DNA of 16,694 nucleotides from WRAI01 sp031549605. GTDB lineage: Bacteria > Bacillota > Clostridia > Oscillospirales > UBA929. Position numbers and translations under genes: made by a program. Under the pieces are notes generated by a model. The model was not told the origin of the DNA, did no database searches, and saw nothing but the letters and a program-made list of their open reading frames with translations. Below, in pieces: positions 6,275 through 14,644 of the stretch; position 1 is the first letter of the stretch, and every line of letters begins with the position of its first letter. The stretch spans positions 1-16,694 of the forward strand of contig JAVBPM010000068.1 in the NCBI GenBank assembly GCA_031549605.1, read 5' to 3'.

Positions 6275-8005
6275 ATGCCGTTAGACGCCATTTGCCTGTC
6301 GGCGGTTGTCGCCGAGCTGCGCGATATTGCGCTTAACGCCAAGGTCGACAAGGTAACGCAGCCGGAACATGACTCGATTGTGCTGCAGCTGCGCACGCTG
6401 TCGCGCGGCAATGTGCGGCTGCTGATTAATGTCAATCCCAACATCGCGCGGCTGCACTTGACGGCCATTGCCAAGGAAAATCCGGCGGTTGCGCCGATGT
6501 TTTGTATGCTGCTGCGCAAGCACTTGAGCGGCGCGCGGTTGCTGTCGATGGAGCAGCTGGACAACGAGCGCGTGGTTACACTGACCTTTTCGGGGTTTGA
6601 CGAGCTGGGCGTGCCGGTGGAGCGGCGGCTGTGTGCCGAGCTGATGGCGCGGTCGGCCAATCTCTACTTTTTGGACGCCGAACAGCGCATTTTAGCGGCA
6701 CTGCGCCCGTCGCGCGCCGATATAACGGCGTTGCGGCCCAATTTGCCGGGCATGGTGTTTCGGCCGCCGGTGCCGCTAGATAAGCCGGCCGCGACGGCGC
6801 TGACGCTGGAGGACTGGCGTGCGCTGTGGCGCTCGGCGCAGGGTCGGGCGGACAGGGCGCTGCTGGATGGCTGTTGTGGCTTTTCGCCACTGCTGGCGCG
6901 CGAGGCCGTCTACCGCAGCTGTGGCGCGGTCGATGCCGAGGTCAACTCCGGCAACGTCGAAGCGCTGGCGTGCGGTTGTTACGCATTCTTTTCGCAGGCC
7001 GAGTTTGCGCCGGTGCTGCTGTCAGAGGACGGCCAGCCCAAGGACTTTAGCTGTGTCGACGTTCAGCAGTATCAGGGTGCCTGGCAGGTAAAAGAGCTTG
7101 ACAGTTTTGGTGCCTTACTGGACAGCTACTACGGGCGGCGCGACGCCGACGAGTCGATGAAGCGCAAGGCGTCGGGATTGACCAAGCTGGCCAAAAACAA
7201 TTGCGAACGCATTAAGCGCAAGCTGATTGCCCAGCAGCAGGAATGGGTACAATCTCAGCGACGCGAGGAGCTGCTGAAGCGCGGCGAGCTGATTAAGTCG
7301 AACCTGCATCGCATTGAAAAGGGCGCCGACAGCGTGACGGTGGAGGACTATTACAGCGAGGGTTGTCCGCCGCTGACGATTGCGCTTGAACCGCTGTTGA
7401 CACCGCAACAGAACGCGGCCAAAGCCTTTAAAAACTACACCAAGGCCAAGAACGCCGAGGCGGTGCTGCAACAGCAGATGGCACTGGGAGAGGCCGACTT
7501 GGTTTACTGGCAGTCGGTGCAGGAGGCCATTGAGCGCTGCACATCCGAGCGCGAGCTGGCCGACATACGCGCCGAGGTTAGTCCGCGCATTGAACATAAG
7601 AAGGGTAAAAAGCAACAGCCGCAGTCGAAGCCGCACTTGTTCCGCTCGACGGAGGGTCTGCGCATCTGGGCGGGGCGCAACAATGTGCAAAACGAGCAGT
7701 TGACGCTGCACACGGCGGGTAAAAACGACTGGTGGCTGCATGTGCAGAAGATGGCCGGTGCGCACGTGATTATTGAGACCAACGGCCAAAAGCCCAGTCC
7801 GCAGACCTTTTCCGAGGCGGCGACCATTGCCGTGACGCTGAGTGCGGCTAAAAATGGCGTCAAGGTGCCCGTTGACACCACGCAGGTGCGCCACGTTAAG
7901 AAGCTGGCGCGCGGCAAGCCGGGCATGGTTATTTACGAGCAGTTTACCACCATCATCGCCGACGCCGACGCCACGCTGCTGGATCGTCTGCGCGAGAACT
8001 GTTAG
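6275..8005 (+). CDS. rqcH: Rqc2/RqcH-type ribosome quality control protein (NFACT family, FbpA-like)
   Basis: This 576-aa NFACT protein belongs to the group once annotated as fibronectin-binding protein A. RqcH binds stalled 50S subunits carrying peptidyl-tRNA and directs untemplated C-terminal alanine tailing, which marks nascent chains for degradation. An NFACT-N domain covers roughly residues 1-190 (LRKHLSGARLL, ELMARSANLYFLD). It is followed by a helix-hairpin and coiled-coil stretch (about 290-450) rich in K, E and Q. The C-terminal NFACT-R domain has RIWAGRNNVQNEQLTL and KNDWWLHVQKMAGAHVII. Where the family normally shows an Asp-Arg pair after the first LRKH block, this protein reads Glu98-Arg99 (LDNERVV). 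ATG 6275 comes 3 nt after the nif3 stop with no clear Shine-Dalgarno site, so it probably relies on translational coupling. Confidence 0.93.
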   Translation: MPLDAICLSAVVAELRDIALNAKVDKVTQPEHDSIVLQLRTLSRGNVRLLINVNPNIARLHLTAIAKENPAVAPMFCMLLRKHLSGARLLSMEQLDNERVVTLTFSGFDELGVPVERRLCAELMARSANLYFLDAEQRILAALRPSRADITALRPNLPGMVFRPPVPLDKPAATALTLEDWRALWRSAQGRADRALLDGCCGFSPLLAREAVYRSCGAVDAEVNSGNVEALACGCYAFFSQAEFAPVLLSEDGQPKDFSCVDVQQYQGAWQVKELDSFGALLDSYYGRRDADESMKRKASGLTKLAKNNCERIKRKLIAQQQEWVQSQRREELLKRGELIKSNLHRIEKGADSVTVEDYYSEGCPPLTIALEPLLTPQQNAAKAFKNYTKAKNAEAVLQQQMALGEADLVYWQSVQEAIERCTSERELADIRAEVSPRIEHKKGKKQQPQSKPHLFRSTEGLRIWAGRNNVQNEQLTLHTAGKNDWWLHVQKMAGAHVIIETNGQKPSPQTFSEAATIAVTLSAAKNGVKVPVDTTQVRHVKKLARGKPGMVIYEQFTTIIADADATLLDRLRENC

Positions 8006-8018
8006 GGGAGTTGAGGCT

Positions 8019-9221
8019 ATGAATATTGACCGCAAAACGTGGATAAAGGCCTTTGTCTTTGTCGTACTGGTGATTATCGCCTACAAAATCATTGACGGCA
8101 TGAATGACATCATGGGCTTTTTCGGCAGCTTTATGCACATCATCACGCCCTTTGTCATTGGCGGCATCATCGCCTATCTGCTGTTTTTGCCGGCCAGCAA
8201 GCTGGAAAACCTGCTGGGCAAGACCAAGTCGAAGTTTTTGGATCGCAATGCGCGCACCATTGCCGTGCTGCTGACGGTGTTGGGGTTCTTGGGCGTCATT
8301 GCGCTGATTTTGTTCTTGTTTATGCCGATGCTGATTAGAAACATCACTGATTTTCTCGGTATGGTGCCTTCTTTTGAAAATACGGTTAAGAATGTCATCA
8401 CCGATTTGTCTGAAAAAGAGAGCTTTAAGAACCTGCTGGACTGGGATCATTTGATTAGGAGCATCAATTTGTCCAAGCTGGTGGCCTTTTTGGGCTTGAC
8501 CGATGTCAAGGACGTGACGACGTATCTTTCCGCATTTATCTCGGGGCTGGCCAACTTTGTCATTGGGCTGATTGCCGCCATTTACATTCTCATCGACCGC
8601 TCGCGGCTGCGCAAGGGGTTGTACAATGCGCTGTGCGCGCTGATTCACAAGCCCAAGGTGGAACGGCTGTTTGACACCTTTGCGCTGGTGGGAAAGACTA
8701 TTTACCGCTTTTTGTACGGCCAGTCGCTCGATTCGTTTATTGTCGGGCTGATGTGCTTTATTGTGCTTACGATTTTGAATATCCCCAACGCCCATGTGCT
8801 GGCGCTGATTTTCGGCATTTGCTGTCTGGTGCCCTTCTTCGGCTCGTTTATCGGCACGGGTCTGGTGGCGCTGTTTACGCTGATTGGCGCCGGCTGGGTT
8901 AAGACGCTCATTATGCTGGGCATTATGATTGTGCTGCAACAGATTGACGGCAATATCATCAACCCCAGAATTGTCGGCGGTGCGCTGAAAATCAGGCCGC
9001 TGGCCGTTATATTCGGCGTGACGCTGGGCGGCGGGTTCTTTGGTGTGCCGGGCATGCTGCTGGGCGCGCCGTTTATGGCCGTTATTTTGCAGCTGTTCTA
9101 CCAGTTTGCTGCGTCGCGCGAGGTGCCGGTGTTTTCCAAGGCCAACTTCATGCCCGACGCTGAGGCGCCGCCGTCCGAGCTGACGGGTCAGCAGCAGCTG
9201 CCCGACCAGCAAGACGGCTAA
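8019..9221 (+). CDS. AI-2E family (PerM/YdiK-type) membrane permease
   Basis: This 400-aa membrane protein has the AI-2E transporter family layout. Two N-terminal hydrophobic segments lie at about residues 10-26 and 36-57 and a third at about 80-104. A hydrophilic stretch of about 60 residues follows, then further membrane segments from about 170 to 360. The family signature near the end is clear: QQIDGNIINPRIVGGALKI, then GGGFFGVPGMLLGAPFMAVI. The last 40 residues are polar and Q/P-rich. Family members include an autoinducer-2 exporter, but most have other or unknown substrates, including ion antiport, so no substrate is assigned. ATG 8019 is chosen over the upstream in-frame ATG at 7842 because 7842 lies deep in rqcH, while 8019 has GGGGAG (8005-8010) just behind the rqcH stop. 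Confidence 0.9.
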   Translation: MNIDRKTWIKAFVFVVLVIIAYKIIDGMNDIMGFFGSFMHIITPFVIGGIIAYLLFLPASKLENLLGKTKSKFLDRNARTIAVLLTVLGFLGVIALILFLFMPMLIRNITDFLGMVPSFENTVKNVITDLSEKESFKNLLDWDHLIRSINLSKLVAFLGLTDVKDVTTYLSAFISGLANFVIGLIAAIYILIDRSRLRKGLYNALCALIHKPKVERLFDTFALVGKTIYRFLYGQSLDSFIVGLMCFIVLTILNIPNAHVLALIFGICCLVPFFGSFIGTGLVALFTLIGAGWVKTLIMLGIMIVLQQIDGNIINPRIVGGALKIRPLAVIFGVTLGGGFFGVPGMLLGAPFMAVILQLFYQFAASREVPVFSKANFMPDAEAPPSELTGQQQLPDQQDG

Positions 9222-9224
9222 GCA

Positions 9225-9253
9225 TTGCCAAGATGTCTACGGCGTGCTATAAT
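9225..9253 (+). promoter_or_regulatory. Sigma-A promoter of valS-folC(-murC)
   Basis: TTGCCA (9225-9230, 5/6 to -35), a 17-nt spacer and a perfect TATAAT (9248-9253) lie in the 64-nt gap after the permease gene. Transcription would start near 9260, leaving a leader of only about 26 nt before ATG 9286. No room remains for a T-box or other large leader. Confidence 0.88.
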
Positions 9254-9285
9254 ATTAAAATTGACGTTTAATAGTAGGTGATGCT

Positions 9286-11907
9286 ATGGAAATGAATAAG
9301 ACATACAATCCGGCCGAGGCCGAGGGTCGCATTTACCAGATGTGGCTGGAGGCCAAGGCCTTTGCCGCCAGCGTGAATGCCGATAAAAAGCCGTTTTCGC
9401 TGGTTATTCCGCCGCCCAACGTGACCAGCCAGCTGCATTTGGGTCACGCCTATGACAACGCGCTGCAAGACGTGATTACGCGCACCAAGCGCTTGCAGGG
9501 CTATGAGGCCTGCTGGGTGCCGGGCGTTGACCACGCCGGTATTGCCACGCAGGTTAAGGTCGAGGAGATGCTGCAAAAAGAGGAGGGGCTCAGCCGACAC
9601 GATTTGGGGCGCGAGGCCTTTCTTGAGCGCGTTTGGGCGTGGAAGAACAAGTACGGCGACCGCATTATCGAACAGCTCAAGCTGCTGGGCAGCTCGTGCG
9701 ACTGGGATCGCCAGCGCTTTACCTTTGACGAGGGCTGCTCGCGCGCGGTCAATGAGGCCTTTGTGCGCTACTATGAAAAGGGCTTGATTTATAAGGGTCA
9801 CCGCATCATTAACTGGTGTCCCGACTGCGTCACGGCGCTGTCGGATGCCGAGGTCGAGCACGAGGACCGCGACGGTCATTTTTGGTACATTAAGTATCCC
9901 GTCAAGGGCTCGGATGAGTGCTTGACCATTGCCACCACGCGGCCTGAGACGATGCTGGGCGATACGGCGGTGGCGGTTAATCCCGACGACGAGCGCTATG
10001 CGGCGTTGGTGGGCAAAACCATTGTGTTGCCGCTGGTTGGGCGCGAAATTCCCATTATCGCCGACGAGTATGTTGACAAGGAGTTCGGCACCGGCTGCGT
10101 GAAAATTACGCCGTCGCACGACCCCAACGACTTTGAGGTGGGGCTGCGGCACAACCTGCCGCAGGTACTGGTCATGGACGGCCATGCCGTGATTAACGAA
10201 AACGGCGGCCAGTACTGCGGACTGGATCGCTACGCCGCGCGCAAGGCCATTGTCGCCGATTTGGAAGCGGCGGGTCTGTTGGTTAAGATTGAAAAGCACA
10301 GCCATGCCGTCGGCACTTGCTACCGCTGCCACAACACCGTCGAGCCGATGACCAGCGACCAGTGGTTTGTCAAGATGGCGCCGCTGGCGCAGCCGGCCAT
10401 GGAGGTGGTGCGCTCGGGCAAGCTCAAGTTTGAGCCGGAGCGCTTTGGCAAGATTTATCTGCACTGGATGGAAAACATCCATGATTGGTGTATTTCGCGC
10501 CAGTTGTGGTGGGGACATCGTATTCCGGCATATACTTGTAACGGTTGCGGTCATTTGGTGGTGGCTCGCGAGCTGCCGGGCGGCTGCGAAAAGTGCGGCG
10601 AAACCGACTGGGCGCAGGATCCCGACGTGCTTGACACCTGGTTTTCGTCGGCGCTGTGGCCGTTTGAGGTCTTTGGCTGGCCGGACAAGACGCCTGAGCT
10701 TGACTACTTCTACCCGACCAACGTCGTGACGCCCGGCTACGAGATTATTCCCTTCTGGGTGGCGCGCATGATTTTTTCGGGGCTGGAGTTTGTCGGCGAC
10801 ATTCCCTTTGAGACGGCGTTTATTCACGGCATGGTGCGCGACGACCAGGGGCGCAAGATGTCCAAGTCGCTGGGCAACGGCGTTGACCCGGTCGATATGA
10901 TTGACAAGTACGGCGCCGACGCGCTTCGGCTGTCGCTGCTGGTTGGCGTTGGCAACGGCAACGACTTGCGGTTTAGCGACGAGCGCTGTGAATCGATGCG
11001 CAACTTTGCCAACAAGCTGTGGAATGCCGCGCGGTTTGTGCTGATGAACCTTGAGCTACAGGATTGGACGCTGCCCGACGCGCTGCGGCAGGAGGATAAG
11101 TGGATTTTGCACAAGCTGCAGCAGTTGGTGCCCGAGGTGACGGCGGCCATTGACCGCTACGACTTGGGCATGGCGGCGCAGATGCTGCTTGACTTTGTCT
11201 GGGACGATTTCTGCGACTGGTACATTGAGCTGAGCAAGCCTCGGATTTTTGATCACGACACCGACGTGCAGCGCGTGCTGGCGTATGTGCTGACGCAGAC
11301 GTTGATTTTGCTGCACCCCTATGCGCCGTTTATTACCGAGGAGATTTGGCAGGCGTTGCCGCGTCAGGGTCGCGGCTGTGACCTGCTGGTCAAGGCCAGC
11401 TGGCCGACGGATATCGGCGGCGGCGATTTGGCCGCCGACGCGGCGGCGATGGAGCGCGTGATGGAGGCCATCAAGGCCATTCGCGCCAAGCGTGCAGAGA
11501 TGAACATTCCGCCCAGCCGCAAGACGGTTATTGCCATTGTCACCGACGCCAAGGTCGCCTATGCCGACGGGCAGGCGCTGCTGTGCCGGATGGCGGGTGG
11601 CACGGCGGTCGAGCTGCTGGACAGCAAGCCGACTGACATCAGCGGCTACATTCAGATTATGACAGCTGAGGCGCTGATTTTGCTGCCGGTAGACGATTTG
11701 GTTGACCGACAGGCCGAGTTGGCGCGGCTGACAGCCGAGCGCGGCAAGATTGAGAAAGAGCTGCTGCCGCTGCGCGGACGGCTGGCCAATGAGGGCTTTA
11801 CCGCCAAGGCACCGGCGCACGTGGTGGCTGCCGAACGCGAGCGCGAGGCGGCGCTGGAAGCCAAGCTGACTAAAATTGACGAGGGACTGGAGAGTCTGCG
11901 CGGATGA
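9286..11907 (+). CDS. valS: Valyl-tRNA synthetase
   Basis: This 873-aa class I aminoacyl-tRNA synthetase of normal bacterial length charges tRNA-Val in the cytoplasm. The HIGH motif is HLGH at residues 51-54, within PPPNVTSQLHLGHA; this entry has S where G is usual before the QLH. KMSKS is present at 524-528 (GRKMSKSLGNGVDP). The insert between the two halves of the Rossmann fold carries the editing domain (TTRPETMLGDTAVAVNP). Cysteine pairs that look like zinc knuckles follow (CYRCH, then CNGCG and CEKCG). After KMSKS come the helical anticodon-binding domain (NFANKLWNAARFVLMNL) and a C-terminal tRNA-binding coiled coil at about 808-873. AGGTG at about 9275-9279 serves ATG 9286; a second ATG at 9292 is too close to rule out. 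folC overlaps the 3' end by 4 nt, the usual Firmicutes valS-folC pairing. Confidence 0.97.
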   Translation: MEMNKTYNPAEAEGRIYQMWLEAKAFAASVNADKKPFSLVIPPPNVTSQLHLGHAYDNALQDVITRTKRLQGYEACWVPGVDHAGIATQVKVEEMLQKEEGLSRHDLGREAFLERVWAWKNKYGDRIIEQLKLLGSSCDWDRQRFTFDEGCSRAVNEAFVRYYEKGLIYKGHRIINWCPDCVTALSDAEVEHEDRDGHFWYIKYPVKGSDECLTIATTRPETMLGDTAVAVNPDDERYAALVGKTIVLPLVGREIPIIADEYVDKEFGTGCVKITPSHDPNDFEVGLRHNLPQVLVMDGHAVINENGGQYCGLDRYAARKAIVADLEAAGLLVKIEKHSHAVGTCYRCHNTVEPMTSDQWFVKMAPLAQPAMEVVRSGKLKFEPERFGKIYLHWMENIHDWCISRQLWWGHRIPAYTCNGCGHLVVARELPGGCEKCGETDWAQDPDVLDTWFSSALWPFEVFGWPDKTPELDYFYPTNVVTPGYEIIPFWVARMIFSGLEFVGDIPFETAFIHGMVRDDQGRKMSKSLGNGVDPVDMIDKYGADALRLSLLVGVGNGNDLRFSDERCESMRNFANKLWNAARFVLMNLELQDWTLPDALRQEDKWILHKLQQLVPEVTAAIDRYDLGMAAQMLLDFVWDDFCDWYIELSKPRIFDHDTDVQRVLAYVLTQTLILLHPYAPFITEEIWQALPRQGRGCDLLVKASWPTDIGGGDLAADAAAMERVMEAIKAIRAKRAEMNIPPSRKTVIAIVTDAKVAYADGQALLCRMAGGTAVELLDSKPTDISGYIQIMTAEALILLPVDDLVDRQAELARLTAERGKIEKELLPLRGRLANEGFTAKAPAHVVAAEREREAALEAKLTKIDEGLESLRG

Positions 11908-13178
11908 CCTATGAACAGGCGCTAGCGTATGTCCATGCGCTGACACGTTTTGGCTCAAAGCCGGGCCTGACGCGCGTGGCGGTGCTGTTGGACTATTTGG
12001 GCAACCCGCAGCGCGGGCTGCGCTGCTTGCATGTGGCCGGTACCAACGGCAAGGGCAGCACGTCGGCGATGTTGGACGCCGTGCTGCGCGAGCAGGGCTA
12101 TCGCGTGGGGCTGTGTACGTCGCCCTACATGCTCGATTTTCGTGAGCGCATCCGCCTTGATGGCGAGATGGTGAGCCGCGACGAGCTGGCACAGCATATG
12201 GCGGCGGTGAAAGCGGCCTGTGAGTTGTTGCTGGCCGACGGGCACGAGCAGCCGACCGAGTTTGAGGTTGTTGTGGCGCTGACGTTGCGCTGCTTTGCCG
12301 CTCACAAGCTGGATTTTTGCGTGATGGAGGTCGGACTCGGCGGACGCTGGGACGCGACCAATGTCATTGAGCCGCCGTTGGTGGCGGCCATTACCTCGAT
12401 TTCCTACGACCACACCGAGTATCTCGGCGACTCGCTGGCGCAGATTGCCCGGGAAAAGTGCGGCATCTTCAAGCGTGGCAGTGTGGCGGTGGCGGCATCG
12501 CCGCGTGAGGCCGAGGTGCGCGATGTCATTGTCGCCGAAGCGGCGGCGGCCGATGTGCCGCTGACGTTGACCCAACCCTCCGCGTTGTCACTGCTGAGCA
12601 GCGGGCCGGACGGCTCGACGATGGCCTATCGCGGGCTGGCATTGCAGGTGCCGCTGGCGGGCGCACACCAGTGCGACAACGCCGCTGTGGCGGTTGACTG
12701 TCTGCTGGCACTGCGGAACATGGGCTTTGCCGTATCCGACGAGGCGATTGTCAAGGGCTTGGCGGCCACGCAGTGGCAGGGGCGTTTGCAGGTGGTGCAA
12801 CGTCAGCCGCTGGTCGTGCTGGACGTGGCGCACAACCCCGACGGCATGCGCGCGCTGTGCGAGGCGCTGGACGCATTGTATGCCGGACGCGACATTGTCG
12901 CGGTGCTGAGTATGTGCAGCGACAAGCAGGCGGCGCAGTGTGTGCCGATGCTGGCGTCGCGCGTGACAGCGCTGTATACGGCGGCGGCGGACACGCCGCG
13001 GGCGCTGTCGGCCGGTGAGCTGGCGAAGATGGCGGCAGGCCATTGCACAGCAACGACTTGCGGGTCTGTTGCCGAGGCGGTGAAGCGGGCGCTGGAAGCG
13101 TCGCACGGTGACGGGCTGGTGCTGATTTGCGGCTCGCACTACATGATGGCCGAGGCGCGTGAGGCGCTGGCAAACTAA
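11904..13178 (+). CDS. folC: Folylpolyglutamate synthase / dihydrofolate synthase
   Basis: This 424-aa Mur-ligase-family enzyme adds glutamate to folates, and in bifunctional forms makes dihydrofolate from dihydropteroate. The ATP-binding loop is GTNGKGS at residues 46-52 (GTNGKGSTSAML). The following LCTSPYMLDFRERIRLDG block is typical of FolC. The central SYDHTEYLGDSLAQIAREKCG segment carries the conserved DH and EK positions. The C-terminal ligase-domain motif is DVAHNPDGM, with V where DGAHNP is commonest. Start ATG 11904 overlaps the valS stop (ATGA), implying coupled translation. Whether it has dihydrofolate synthase activity as well cannot be decided here; it depends on whether the genome has a separate folate pathway. 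Confidence 0.95.
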   Translation: MTYEQALAYVHALTRFGSKPGLTRVAVLLDYLGNPQRGLRCLHVAGTNGKGSTSAMLDAVLREQGYRVGLCTSPYMLDFRERIRLDGEMVSRDELAQHMAAVKAACELLLADGHEQPTEFEVVVALTLRCFAAHKLDFCVMEVGLGGRWDATNVIEPPLVAAITSISYDHTEYLGDSLAQIAREKCGIFKRGSVAVAASPREAEVRDVIVAEAAAADVPLTLTQPSALSLLSSGPDGSTMAYRGLALQVPLAGAHQCDNAAVAVDCLLALRNMGFAVSDEAIVKGLAATQWQGRLQVVQRQPLVVLDVAHNPDGMRALCEALDALYAGRDIVAVLSMCSDKQAAQCVPMLASRVTALYTAAADTPRALSAGELAKMAAGHCTATTCGSVAEAVKRALEASHGDGLVLICGSHYMMAEAREALAN

Positions 13179-13217
13179 GGCGAAACGCGGCGGTGACGCC
13201 GTTAGTCAAAGGCAGTA

Positions 13218-13239
13218 TTGCCGCTTGCGGCAAAAGGAG
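13218..13239 (+). promoter_or_regulatory. Hairpin abutting the murC ribosome binding site
   Basis: TTGCCG (13218-13223) and CGGCAA (13228-13233) form a 6-bp stem with a CTTG loop. The last bases of the stem touch AAAAGGAG (13232-13239), the Shine-Dalgarno site for murC. A second 5-bp hairpin with a GTGA tetraloop lies just upstream (13188-13201). Neither is followed by a T-run, so a translational or stability role is more likely than termination, if any. Confidence 0.4.
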
Positions 13240-13246
13240 TTGCGGA

Positions 13247-14629
13247 ATGGACCTCAAGACGATTTTGACAAAGCCGGGCAGCCACATTCACTTTATAGGA
13301 ATTGGCGGCGTATCGATGATTCAGCTGGCCGAGGTGCTGTTTGACCGCGGGTTGAAGGTGACCGGCTCGGATATGCAGGACAGCCAGCGGCTGCGCGACA
13401 TCGAGGCGCTGGGCGTGGCCGTGTCGACGAGCCACGACGGCAGTTTGATGGACGGCGCGGCGGCGGTGGTGCGGTCGGCGGCTATTCATGACGACAACGC
13501 CGAGGTGCTGCTGGCGCGCGAGCGCGGCATTTTGCTGGTGGAGCGCGCTGATTTGTTGGGGCTGTTGACCAGCTTCTATGAGTATTCGGTGTGTGTGGCG
13601 GGTACGCACGGCAAGACGACGACGACCTCGATGCTGACACATATTGCCACGGTGGCCGACCGTGCGCCGACGGCCTTTATCGGCGCGCGCACACCGGCGC
13701 AGCCAAAGGGCTTTGTCATCGGCAGCTCGAACATCATGATTACCGAATCGTGCGAGTACTACAACTCGTTTCTCAAGTTTTACCCCAAGATTGCGTTGAT
13801 TTTGAACATTGAGCACGACCACCCCGACTTTTTTGCCACACTGGAGCAGCTGGTGGACACCTTCCGCACCTTTGCCCTGCGCACGCCGTCCGACGGCTTG
13901 ATTTTAATCAAGGGCGACTGCCAAAACAGCCGCAAGGCGGTGGAAGGCTTGCCCTTCCGCACCTACGGGCTGGAGGACAGCGACGATGTGCAGGCGCGCG
14001 GGCTGGAATGGCACAAGGGCTTTGCCGAGTTTGACGTCGTGATTGACGGGCAGTTTTACAGCCACATTAAGCTGAGCGTGCCGGGTGAGTACAACATGCT
14101 CAACGCGCTGGCGGCCGCCGGTGTGGCCAAAACGCTGGGCATTGCCGGCAGTGACGTGGCCGACGCACTGGCCAGCTTCCGCTCGGCCGAGCGTCGCATG
14201 ACCTACAAGGGCACGGTCAACGGCGTGGATGTCTACGACGACTACGCCCACCATCCCACGGCCGTGCGCATGACCATTGAGGCGGTGCACAGCATGGGCT
14301 ACAACAACGTGCATCTGGTGTTTCAACCGCACACCTACTCGCGCACGGCGGCGCTGTTTGACGACTTTGTGGCCGCGCTGTCGGGCGCCGAGCATATCAT
14401 TTTGCCCGATATCTACGCCGCGCGGGAGAAAAATGAGGTCGGCATGACCAGCCAAAAGATTGCCGAGCAGCTGCCCAATGCGCGCGCTATGAGCGGCTTT
14501 GACGACATTGCCGCGACGCTGCTGCGCGACGCACAGCCGGGCGATTTGATTTTAACCATGGGTGCCGGGGATGTGTGGAAAATCGGCGACATTATCGTGG
14601 CGAAGGCGGTTGACAGCGACGCTGTTTAG
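13247..14629 (+). CDS. murC: UDP-N-acetylmuramate--L-alanine ligase
   Basis: This 460-aa Mur ligase joins L-alanine to UDP-MurNAc, the first amino-acid step of the peptidoglycan stem peptide, in the cytoplasm. The N-terminal Rossmann motif is IHFIGIGGVSMIQLAEVL. The ATP-binding loop is GTHGKTTTTSM from residue 119. The central domain shows NIEHDHPDFF and the C-terminal domain shows YDDYAHHPTAVRMTIEA and HTYSRTAALFDDF, all MurC hallmarks. ATG 13247 is preferred over the in-frame ATG at 13193 because it has AAAAGGAG at 13232-13239 and gives the correct N-terminus of the first beta strand. It follows folC by 68 nt with no terminator, so it is probably co-transcribed with valS-folC. Its last codons contain the -35 element of the next promoter. 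Confidence 0.96.
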   Translation: MDLKTILTKPGSHIHFIGIGGVSMIQLAEVLFDRGLKVTGSDMQDSQRLRDIEALGVAVSTSHDGSLMDGAAAVVRSAAIHDDNAEVLLARERGILLVERADLLGLLTSFYEYSVCVAGTHGKTTTTSMLTHIATVADRAPTAFIGARTPAQPKGFVIGSSNIMITESCEYYNSFLKFYPKIALILNIEHDHPDFFATLEQLVDTFRTFALRTPSDGLILIKGDCQNSRKAVEGLPFRTYGLEDSDDVQARGLEWHKGFAEFDVVIDGQFYSHIKLSVPGEYNMLNALAAAGVAKTLGIAGSDVADALASFRSAERRMTYKGTVNGVDVYDDYAHHPTAVRMTIEAVHSMGYNNVHLVFQPHTYSRTAALFDDFVAALSGAEHIILPDIYAAREKNEVGMTSQKIAEQLPNARAMSGFDDIAATLLRDAQPGDLILTMGAGDVWKIGDIIVAKAVDSDAV

Positions 14630-14638
14630 CGCTATACT
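14610..14638 (+). promoter_or_regulatory. Sigma-A promoter of the TM1266-hydG unit
   Basis: A perfect TTGACA (14610-14615), a 17-nt spacer and TATACT (14633-14638, 5/6) overlap the 3' end of murC, whose stop is at 14627-14629. It is the strongest-looking promoter in the window. Transcription would start near 14645, giving a structured leader of about 130-140 nt. Confidence 0.9.
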
Positions 14639-14644
14639 CTAGCT

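Noticed and set aside
7953..9212. Antisense frame of 419 codons opposite the AI-2E family permease
   Set aside because: Its Q/H/R-rich composition is the reverse complement of a hydrophobic membrane protein, not a real gene.
9261..9290. TTGACG at 9261-9266 as a second -35 for valS
   Set aside because: No -10 element lies at a workable distance before the start codon. The upstream TTGCCA-17-TATAAT explains the gene.
9268..10827. Long antisense reading frame (519 codons) opposite valS
   Set aside because: It lies over the catalytic core of a clear ValS, is basic and low in information, and matches no family I know. It is a codon-bias shadow.
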